A DNA stretch of 6,110 bases, from positions 1-6,110 of the forward strand of contig JANQRM010000562.1 in NCBI GenBank assembly GCA_028284565.1, given 5' to 3'. Shown in pieces: positions 1-5,757 of this stretch. The notes under the pieces were generated by a model that was given only the letters and a program-made list of their open reading frames with translations, had not been told where the DNA came from and did not search any database. How positions within the stretch are numbered: position 1 is the stretch's first letter; each line of letters starts with the position of its first letter. Made by a program: the position numbers and the translations under genes. Source of the DNA: Anaerolineae bacterium. Lineage in GTDB: Bacteria > Chloroflexota > Anaerolineae > Aggregatilineales > Phototrophicaceae.

Positions 1-104
1 TTGGCAGATAATGACAACAAAATTGCAAAACCCAAGGCAACAACAATCATGACTATCGCGCTAATTGCAACCCGCCATTCGCCACCCACATCTCGTCTCA
101 TCAT
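1..104 (-). CDS. Small membrane protein, N-terminus only (runs off left edge)
   Basis: An open frame starts with two consecutive ATG codons (104-102, then 101-99) and continues without a stop to the window edge, giving about 34 visible residues. It begins MMRRDVGGEWRVAISA and then runs into an uninterrupted hydrophobic stretch (roughly residues 13-32, rich in I, V, A, L). The charged and basic start followed by a hydrophobic helix predicts a membrane anchor or uncleaved signal with the N-terminus in the cytoplasm. The start lies only 4 bases after the stop of the large sensor-kinase gene on the same strand, so the two are very probably one transcript and translationally coupled. A weak ribosome binding site, AGGCG, sits inside the last codons of the kinase gene. 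The family cannot be recognised from this fragment. A functional link to the sensor is inferred from position only. Confidence 0.6.
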   Translation of the reverse strand, partial: MMRRDVGGEWRVAISAIVMIVVALGFAILLSLSA

Positions 105-108
105 CGTG

Positions 109-3100
109 TTATTCGCCTAGCATCGGTTCATAAGGCAAAGCGACATTGAAAGTACTACCGACACCTGATTCTGTCTCGACCCATAAACTGCCAGAATGCG
201 CTTCGACCAATGCTTTTGCAATAGACATCCCGACCCCAACATCACCTAAGCCTGCAATCAGTGGATTTTCCGCTTTGTATTTGCGGGCAAAGACGCGGGG
301 AATATCTTCCGATTGTATACCGCCACCTTTATCCGAAACAGAAATCTTTAAGCAATCCACTGGAGCTTGTGATGCCCCATTTTCTTGAAGGTTAATCTGT
401 TGCCGTTGAGCTGTGATTGAAATCTCGCTATCGACGGGAGAGACCAGATATGCATTCGTCAAGAGTTGCCCAACAATTTGATGAATCGCATCTTTATCAG
501 CCGTGAGTTCAGGTAAGTCGTCATCCAAGCGGAAATTGACCGTCAAGCCTTTTTCGCGGAATTGATTCGAAGCATTGGTAATGGCATCTTCAAGGATATA
601 GATAACATCAACGGGTGTCCGTTCTAACGTGAATTGCCCACTGTCCAATTGTGATACGTGCACCAAGTCGTCAATCATGGTGGTCAGACGAGAGATATTC
701 GATGAGACACGTTGTAAGAAATTGCGTTGCATTTCACCTAAAATACCCGCTGACTCCCCCAACAATAAATCGACATAGCCAATAATCGAGGTCATTGGAG
801 TACGAAGTTCTTGTACTAGGCTCATCAGTATTTCAGGATTTTGCGGCTGGTAGGTTTGGGTAGGTAGCGCATCGGGCGTCGTCAATCGAACGCGTTCCAA
901 TTCTTGCTCCGTATTTTTCAGACGCGACTGGGCATCATTGAGAGATTGTTCAAGCTGTTGTCGTTCCTGAGACAATTGATCGACCATTGCCTTTAAGGAA
1001 TGAATGCCCGAATCACTCAATTCCGCTAATTTCTCACGGCTCGCAGGCGATTGTTGTGCCAACAGTTGGTCACGCTCAGCCTCGATGGTCTTCTGTAAAG
1101 CAATCAAATGATTCTGCATGACCTTCAGGTTGCTGTTGTCATTGGCGAGCTGTTGAATTTCAGCGCGTAAGTTGCCTTGTTCTTCATGTGACTCTTCAAG
1201 TTCTGCTTCATACTCAGCAACTTTTGCCAGCAATCGAGTCCGATGATCTTTGACCGTGTCCAACTTAGACATTAAATCATCACGATATTCACGCCATTTT
1301 TCGCGTTGTTTGAGATAGACTTCACGGTCATTGGCGAGATGTCGAACAGTCCGTTTCAATTCTTCAATTTGGGAGTCGGTGAGTTGCTGGGTGCTACGTT
1401 TGTCGGCAAACTGCTGACGTTCCGTGAGTAAGGTGTCGCGTTCTGTCTGTAAGGATGAAATCTTGCGTTTGAGTCTCTCTTGCTCCGTGTGAATTTGGCG
1501 CAGGAGTTGGGTGAGTCCCTGTGTGCCTTCCTCAACACCCAACGCACGCAACTGCGATTGAATATCCCCTAATAAGTCGTGGAGTTGGTTGCGCTCTTGT
1601 TCCAATTGCGATTTTTCTTGTGACATCGATTGCAGAAGCCGTTGCACATCCTTCGGCAATACCAAGCGATCTTGAGCGCGGAAGTTATCCAGTTGTGATT
1701 GTAAACGCACTCGTTCTGTCTCTAATGTCTCTTTTTCACGTTGGAGTGATTCCACCATCTGGTTGACAAAGCTCTCGCCATCGGATGCTAAGGCGCTATT
1801 CAAAGCAGTCACTGCTTCTTGGAGTTGTTGTGCCAGTTCATCCCGTTGTTGCCGCAGCTTTTCTTGCTCTTCCGACAAGAGTTTCAGCTTTTGCGAACTT
1901 GAAAGGCTTTCACCCGATTCATCCAACTGATTCGTCAGGCGTGTTCGTTCATCATCTAGTTGCACTTTTAAGTGGGTGACTTGTTGCTTGAGTTCAGCAA
2001 TTTGTTTTTGCGCGGTCTCCAATGCGATTCTGCCGGAGTCTGATAGCACATCTGCAATGCTATTGCCTTGAGTCGCAACTCGCTCAACAATATCTTGAAT
2101 AGCTTGTTCTTCAGCTTGTTGCTTCGTATCTTGTGCAATGATGCTGAGATGCAAGAGCTTGCTCGAGAGGATGCCGACGGATTTCAGTAACTCCAGTTTT
2201 GTATTGCCAAGTTCTTGCTGACTATAAGGCATTCCCACCATCAAGACCGCTACAATCTCTTTATCGCGAACGAGCGGTTGGAAGTAGATCGCACCGGACT
2301 GGTCAATTTCAAAACGGTTGAGCAAATCATCCAGTTCATCCGTATTGCGTTCTGGATAGAGAACCCGTTGTGAGGCGCGTTCATAGGCATTGACTAAGGT
2401 AGGTTGGTCATCCAAATTGAGCGACATGCCATGAATCGGGCGGCCCATCACACGGTCAAAAGCATAAATGACATCAGCATAGTTGGCATCTTGAAAACGC
2501 AAGAGCGCGCCCACATCTGCTCTAAGTACGTCAATTGTTGCGGTAACGATATTAGATGGAATCTGTTCTGGAGTGGTGGATTCGATAATGAGGCCGAGAG
2601 CTTTTAGCAGTTGCGTGTCATGTTCACGAGCCGTAGATGATTTCTCAACTGCCTTGATTTCACTCGTAGCGACACGCTCAGAGCGCGCAGATGACAAACT
2701 CGCCGATTGAATTTGAAGTACACTATCTTGGAGTTGTCCAATTGTCAAACGATATAAGACCATTGGCAGAATCACCAAGGATATGACAGTGGCTAGGCGG
2801 GAGACACCGACAAAATCCCCAATCAGTTGCCCTTGTGCCATCTGGAAGATGGCAAAGCCATAACCCAGCAAGACGATAAAGAAAAACACCAATTTAAGGG
2901 GTGCATCAAGGATATGAGCAAAGCGCAATACAAGAACGATGATTCCGAAAATTGCCAAAACCGCAGGCAGAAAGCCCCAGATGACACTATAAATACTAAA
3001 GTTAAATTCTGTTGTCACAACAAGGTCTGCCCATTGCACGGTTGTTGCCAAAAATCCTACAAAGGCAATTGCAATAATAGCCAAAAGCCCAACATCAAAT

Positions 3101-3441
3101 TGTCTCGAAAAGCGTAGGTGGTCTGCTGTCAAAATTGCCCAGCCGATAAATGCAATCGTTAAGACACTGACCATACGCTCAAGTGGCGGGAGTATCGTGC
3201 GTGTATCCTGTTGAGTCGCTAGTGTATAGGCTGCCCCAATTAGGAGAATACCCCACAGCATCACCACACCAGCGGTTGCTATTACATAACGGTTGCTTGT
3301 ACGGAGTTGTGGAAAGCGTCCGCGCTGTCCCCATGCCATCATCAAACTTGCTTGACTTAGCGCAATTACGACAAAAAAATAGAGTAAATCGCCGGGCGAT
3401 TCGACAAACAGATTTAAGAAATTGAGAGATGTTGGATTCAA
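109..3441 (-). CDS. Seven-TM GAF sensor histidine-kinase-like protein lacking the H-box histidine
   Basis: An inner-membrane sensor of 1110 residues. Seven hydrophobic helices lie near residues 18-37, 51-71, 88-107, 117-135, 148-173, 182-203 and 212-232. A GAF-like domain follows (about 275-435), then a Gln/Glu/Arg-rich coiled coil (about 437-855), then a HisKA-like helical pair (868-935) and a HATPase_c domain (about 970-1105). The ATP site looks intact: N-box Asn996 in LLTNAYLVSP, G1 box SDKGGGI (Asp1037), G2 box GDVGVGMSIAK (1066-1076). The H-box reads LVQELRTPMTSI, with Gln877 (CAA, 811-813) where the phosphorylated His should be. Classical autophosphorylation is therefore unlikely. The protein may be a pseudokinase, a heterodimer partner or an allosteric regulator. 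The start is TTG with AGGGG five bases upstream and an in-frame TGA at 3456-3454. The much shorter next Met codons would lose the first helix. The gene heads an apparent operon with the left-edge membrane gene. Ligand and partner are unknown. Confidence 0.9.
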   Translation of the reverse strand: MNPTSLNFLNLFVESPGDLLYFFVVIALSQASLMMAWGQRGRFPQLRTSNRYVIATAGVVMLWGILLIGAAYTLATQQDTRTILPPLERMVSVLTIAFIGWAILTADHLRFSRQFDVGLLAIIAIAFVGFLATTVQWADLVVTTEFNFSIYSVIWGFLPAVLAIFGIIVLVLRFAHILDAPLKLVFFFIVLLGYGFAIFQMAQGQLIGDFVGVSRLATVISLVILPMVLYRLTIGQLQDSVLQIQSASLSSARSERVATSEIKAVEKSSTAREHDTQLLKALGLIIESTTPEQIPSNIVTATIDVLRADVGALLRFQDANYADVIYAFDRVMGRPIHGMSLNLDDQPTLVNAYERASQRVLYPERNTDELDDLLNRFEIDQSGAIYFQPLVRDKEIVAVLMVGMPYSQQELGNTKLELLKSVGILSSKLLHLSIIAQDTKQQAEEQAIQDIVERVATQGNSIADVLSDSGRIALETAQKQIAELKQQVTHLKVQLDDERTRLTNQLDESGESLSSSQKLKLLSEEQEKLRQQRDELAQQLQEAVTALNSALASDGESFVNQMVESLQREKETLETERVRLQSQLDNFRAQDRLVLPKDVQRLLQSMSQEKSQLEQERNQLHDLLGDIQSQLRALGVEEGTQGLTQLLRQIHTEQERLKRKISSLQTERDTLLTERQQFADKRSTQQLTDSQIEELKRTVRHLANDREVYLKQREKWREYRDDLMSKLDTVKDHRTRLLAKVAEYEAELEESHEEQGNLRAEIQQLANDNSNLKVMQNHLIALQKTIEAERDQLLAQQSPASREKLAELSDSGIHSLKAMVDQLSQERQQLEQSLNDAQSRLKNTEQELERVRLTTPDALPTQTYQPQNPEILMSLVQELRTPMTSIIGYVDLLLGESAGILGEMQRNFLQRVSSNISRLTTMIDDLVHVSQLDSGQFTLERTPVDVIYILEDAITNASNQFREKGLTVNFRLDDDLPELTADKDAIHQIVGQLLTNAYLVSPVDSEISITAQRQQINLQENGASQAPVDCLKISVSDKGGGIQSEDIPRVFARKYKAENPLIAGLGDVGVGMSIAKALVEAHSGSLWVETESGVGSTFNVALPYEPMLGE
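114..118 (-). promoter_or_regulatory. Weak ribosome binding site for the left-edge gene
   Basis: On the minus strand AGGCG lies 9 bases before the first ATG (104) of the partial membrane protein, within the final codons of the kinase gene. It matches the Shine-Dalgarno core only partly, so translation probably also depends on ribosomes finishing the upstream gene 4 bases away. Confidence 0.35.
952..2046 (-). repeat. Degenerate ~40-residue repeat in the sensor's coiled coil
   Basis: This is a protein-level repeat, not a DNA repeat. Copies share the pattern L-x-D/E-S-G-xxx-L-xx-h-V-xx-L-xx-E-R/K-xx-L, where h is hydrophobic. The clearest begin at residues 466 (LSDSG), 506 (LDESG), 551 (LASDG), 687 (LTDSQ) and 808 (LSDSG). 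Weaker copies lie near 595 (anchored on MSQEK at 606-610) and 635-657 (anchored on EEG at 637-639). The copies at 551 and 808 align without gaps over 23 positions, including G555/G812, V563/V820, L566/L823 and L573/L830. The copy at 687 aligns to 808 through I692/I813, L695/L816, K696/K817, V699/V820, L702/L823 and R706/R827. Spacing between neighbours is mostly 40-52 residues. The Gly/Ser-Asp node probably marks a break or hinge between coiled-coil segments. Confidence 0.5.
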
Positions 3442-3446
3442 GGTCG

Positions 3447-3451
3447 CCCCT
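3447..3451 (-). promoter_or_regulatory. Ribosome binding site that fixes the TTG start of the sensor kinase
   Basis: The minus strand carries AGGGG five bases before the TTG at 3441-3439. The match to the anti-Shine-Dalgarno sequence and the spacing are good, and an in-frame TGA lies just upstream at 3456-3454, so TTG is the natural start. Confidence 0.7.
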
Positions 3452-3482
3452 GCTCAAGGTCGCGTCGGCTAAAGTTAGGGTA

Positions 3483-3491
3483 AGTATAACA
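3483..3491 (-). promoter_or_regulatory. Extended -10 promoter for the sensor-kinase operon
   Basis: The minus strand reads TGT-TATACT, an extended -10 element (TGn followed by five of six consensus bases). Transcription would start near 3476, leaving a leader of about 35 bases that includes the AGGGG ribosome site. No good -35 hexamer is found 16-18 bases upstream. That space is filled by the inverted repeat at 3494-3512. Extended -10 promoters often manage without a -35, but the gap would also suit an activator- or repressor-controlled promoter. Confidence 0.5.
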
Positions 3492-3493
3492 TA

Positions 3494-3512
3494 ACAAAAC
3501 CAACCGTTTTGT
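3494..3512. repeat. Perfect 7-bp inverted repeat at the -35 position of the kinase promoter
   Basis: ACAAAAC and GTTTTGT form perfect 7-bp arms around the 5-base centre CAACC. Relative to the predicted kinase transcription start (about 3476) the element covers roughly -18 to -36, where RNA polymerase or a regulator would bind. It could be an operator for a dimeric regulator. It is not followed by a T-run on either strand, and it lies upstream of both divergent genes, so a terminator is unlikely. Confidence 0.35.
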
Positions 3513-3578
3513 CGCAAAGGGGTTGAACTCAGGTTTTATCAAGGTTACAAATAAGTTATAAAGCCACACAGCTAAGCG

Positions 3579-3607
3579 TTGACGTAACTTTCCACGTTGA
3601 TTAGACT
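3579..3607 (+). promoter_or_regulatory. Candidate promoter for the Nudix/serine-hydrolase operon
   Basis: TTGACG (3579-3584, five of six -35 consensus bases) is followed after exactly 17 bases by TAGACT (3602-3607, four of six -10 bases). Transcription would start near 3614, giving a leader of about 27 bases to the ATG at 3641. A second possible -10, TATAAA at 3557-3562, lacks a convincing -35. The rest of the 3442-3640 gap shows no open frame of note. Confidence 0.4.
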
Positions 3608-3631
3608 CCTATTGATCTTCCGTTGATTTTT

Positions 3632-3635
3632 AGGA
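3632..3635 (+). promoter_or_regulatory. Ribosome binding site that favours the ATG start at 3641
   Basis: AGGA lies five bases before ATG 3641. The alternative in-frame TTG at 3623 has no purine-rich site upstream, and the predicted transcript would leave it a leader of only about 9 bases. The ATG is therefore preferred, shortening the product by six residues. Confidence 0.6.
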
Positions 3636-3640
3636 TTGGA

Positions 3641-4132
3641 ATGGGACAGCGTAACAAACAACGACGCATTGCGAACTTGATTCGACGTTTTCCCAAATTA
3701 ATTAGCCTCCCCTACCGACTCTTTCGCTTCGTCCAGACTAAATATACTGTGGGTGTGGTCGGCGTAGTCTTTAATGAGAAGGGGCAAGTCCTCTTGGTTG
3801 AGCATGTCTATCATCCTAAGTTGCCTTGGGGTTTGCCGGGCGGGTGGGTTAACCACAACGAAGACCCCAAGATTGCGGTCGAACGCGAATTCACTGAAGA
3901 GCTGAGTCTCAAGGTCGAAGTCTGCCAAATCCTTTCAATCGAGAAAACCTATCATAATCATCTGGATATTGCTTATCTCTGCCATAGTAGTGAAGCAATT
4001 GGTGAACTTAGTGACGAACTACTGGATTATCAATGGTTCAATCTTGAACAGTTACCGACCATCAAGTCATTTCACTATCAGGCAATTCAAGAGTCGTATC
4101 GTATCTTCAGAGACAGAAAACAAATTGTATGA
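3641..4132 (+). CDS. Nudix hydrolase
   Basis: A cytoplasmic hydrolase of 163 residues, expected to cleave a nucleoside diphosphate linked to another group, with a divalent metal. The substrate cannot be told from sequence. After a basic N-terminal extension (about residues 1-32, rich in Arg and Lys) the Nudix fold begins at YTVGVVGVVFNEKGQVLL. The Nudix box spans residues 68-90: G68, five residues, E74, seven residues, then R82-E83-F-T-E86-E87-L-S-L. All catalytic acidic residues and the Arg are present. The only departure from GX5EX7REUXEEXGU is Ser89 for the late Gly. The preceding WGLPGGW is typical of the family. I chose ATG 3641 over the in-frame TTG 3623 because of the AGGA ribosome site. 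The TGA stop overlaps the next gene's ATG, so the two are probably translated in a coupled way. Confidence 0.9.
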   Translation: MGQRNKQRRIANLIRRFPKLISLPYRLFRFVQTKYTVGVVGVVFNEKGQVLLVEHVYHPKLPWGLPGGWVNHNEDPKIAVEREFTEELSLKVEVCQILSIEKTYHNHLDIAYLCHSSEAIGELSDELLDYQWFNLEQLPTIKSFHYQAIQESYRIFRDRKQIV

Positions 4133-5757
4133 CCGCCACACTCAGCACTCGTCGGCGTAATCGTCGATTTGGTATCCCGATTTTAACCCTAGTTTCCAGT
4201 ACCTGTATCCTCATTGCGATTGGGTTATTCATTTTTAGTTTGGTGCAATTTAGTCAGCAGGATGATCGTTTGCCAGCCGATATTCGCGTAGCAGGGGTAC
4301 AAGTTGGCGGGTTGACCAATTCACAAGCCAAAGCGCAATGGGAGCAAGCCTTTGCCGAACCTTTGGTGCTGTATTATCAAGACTCCCCTCCCATCTTACT
4401 CAATCCAGATGAAATTGGCTGGAGCATCAGCAGTGACCCCATGTTGGCGCAAGCTCTCGCTACAGGTACTACGGGTAGTGGATTCTGGCAACGCTTTTTA
4501 AACTATTTATTGGGACAGGAGAACTCTCAAGCCACCGATATTCCATTGCAAGCAACGTATCAAGTCGGATCACTCCGCACTATCTTGGAAGATATTCAAC
4601 AACGTTATGATCGTCCGCCTGGCAAACCCGGCTTCGATCTCGCCACCCTGACCACCTATCCCGGTACGGGAGGGTTCGCATTGGATATCGAGACGGCGAT
4701 GGTCATGATTGATAGTGCACTTCGTAACCCCGTTAATCGGTCTGAGGTGTTACCTGTGATTTCTGATAATTTGCCTCAACCAACACTCGACACATTAGAA
4801 GAGATGCTCATTGGTTTTCTGGATAGTCGGGGATTTATCTACGATGGGCAATCAACTGTTGCATCAATATTTATCTTAGATCTGCAAACAGGGGACGAGA
4901 TTAACATTCTCGGAGATGTCACCTTTTCCGCCGCCAGTACGATTAAAGTCGGCATTATGATTGACTTTTATCGTTATCTTGCTTTCCCTCCGACACAGGA
5001 TGAAGCATGGCTCATGGCGAATTCATTGCTCTGTAGTAACAATTCCTCGTCTAATCTGCTGATGCAAATCGTTGGCGGTAATGATCAATTTGCGGGTATT
5101 GCGAGCGTCACCAACACGCTTCAATTCCTTGGTGCAGACAACAGCTATATCACCGCACCTTTTTATCTCGGAGTCGAAGGGCAAACACTCGGCTCGATTC
5201 CCCCACCGAGGACCTCACCGAACCCATCATTTAATACCAATCCAGACCCCTTCAATCAGACCACAGCCGAAGATATGGGGACATTATTCACAATGATCTA
5301 CGACTGTGCAGAATTCAATTCGGGTCTAGCTTCTGCCTACCCCAATGGCGAAATCACCCAGAACGAATGCCGACAAATGATTGAGTTGATGTCTGCCAAT
5401 GATTTGGAACGCCTTTTACAGGGAGGTATTCCAACCGAAGTCCGAATTTCGCATAAAAACGGCTGGATTTTTGATACCGTCGGTGACACAGGAATCGTCT
5501 ATTCACCCAATGGACGAAACTATATTATTTCTGTGTACTTGTGGGAAGAAACCGAATTCCAAGATTATGAAAAATTATGGCCCCTTGTGGAAGAAATCTC
5601 GCGGGCAACATGGAACTTCTTCAACCCAGAAAATGCGCTACTAGAGGCGCGTCGAGACCTGCCCATTTCAGCACAAGAGTGTGAAGGCAACTATCTACCA
5701 CCGAGTCCAGAGCAAGTGGATTTAGATAATATCAATAGTTGGCGAGAGAATCGTTAA
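4129..5757 (+). CDS. Membrane-anchored PG-binding-type/serine hydrolase (beta-lactamase-like) protein
   Basis: A 542-residue protein predicted to act outside the membrane on the cell wall. A very basic start (RRRNRR) and one hydrophobic helix (about 17-41) give a signal anchor; no lipobox is seen. Residues about 49-225 resemble the YoaR/VanW-type putative peptidoglycan-binding domain, with IRVAGVQVGGLTNSQA as its hallmark start. Residues about 235-500 resemble the beta-lactamase/transpeptidase-like serine hydrolase fold: nucleophile S270-T-I-K273 (SxxK), S303-N-N in place of SDN, and K443-N-G in the SHKNGWIFD context in place of KTG. No class A ExxxN deacylation motif is evident, so real beta-lactamase activity is doubtful and a cell-wall peptidase or binding role is more likely. 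Cys393 and Cys414 could pair in a disulfide. The start ATG overlaps the Nudix stop (ATGA), and no strong ribosome site precedes it, which fits translational coupling. Confidence 0.85.
   Translation: MTATLSTRRRNRRFGIPILTLVSSTCILIAIGLFIFSLVQFSQQDDRLPADIRVAGVQVGGLTNSQAKAQWEQAFAEPLVLYYQDSPPILLNPDEIGWSISSDPMLAQALATGTTGSGFWQRFLNYLLGQENSQATDIPLQATYQVGSLRTILEDIQQRYDRPPGKPGFDLATLTTYPGTGGFALDIETAMVMIDSALRNPVNRSEVLPVISDNLPQPTLDTLEEMLIGFLDSRGFIYDGQSTVASIFILDLQTGDEINILGDVTFSAASTIKVGIMIDFYRYLAFPPTQDEAWLMANSLLCSNNSSSNLLMQIVGGNDQFAGIASVTNTLQFLGADNSYITAPFYLGVEGQTLGSIPPPRTSPNPSFNTNPDPFNQTTAEDMGTLFTMIYDCAEFNSGLASAYPNGEITQNECRQMIELMSANDLERLLQGGIPTEVRISHKNGWIFDTVGDTGIVYSPNGRNYIISVYLWEETEFQDYEKLWPLVEEISRATWNFFNPENALLEARRDLPISAQECEGNYLPPSPEQVDLDNINSWRENR

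Noticed and set aside
146..388. Plus-strand open frame of 80 codons opposite the kinase C-terminus
   Set aside because: It lies wholly antisense to the conserved HATPase domain, has no ribosome site and resembles no protein family.
1356..3117. Several short open frames antisense to or out of frame with the kinase gene
   Set aside because: They shadow the coiled-coil and membrane coding sequence, have atypical composition and no start signals.
3183..3425. Plus-strand open frame upstream of the Nudix gene
   Set aside because: It is antisense to the first membrane helices of the kinase and shows no protein-like pattern.
3179..3517. Minus-strand open frame of 112 codons overlapping the kinase start
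   Set aside because: It is out of frame with the well-supported membrane helices, Cys/Thr/Ser-rich without domain character, and the AGGGG site favours the TTG at 3441 instead.
3523..3562. TTGAAC (3523) with TATAAA (3557) as a plus-strand promoter
   Set aside because: The spacer is 28 bases, far from the 16-18 needed. TTGACG with TAGACT at 17 bases is the better pair.
3698..3928. Minus-strand open frame across the Nudix gene
   Set aside because: It is a mirror of the conserved Nudix box coding region; the plus frame is clearly the real one.
5072..5644. Two plus-strand open frames inside the serine hydrolase gene
   Set aside because: Both are other-frame shadows of the hydrolase domain with no ribosome sites or recognisable motifs.
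4129..5757. Antibiotic-resistance beta-lactamase
   Set aside because: There is no ExxxN deacylation motif, the SDN and KTG motifs are altered, and an N-terminal peptidoglycan-binding-type domain is fused, so a cell-wall role fits better.
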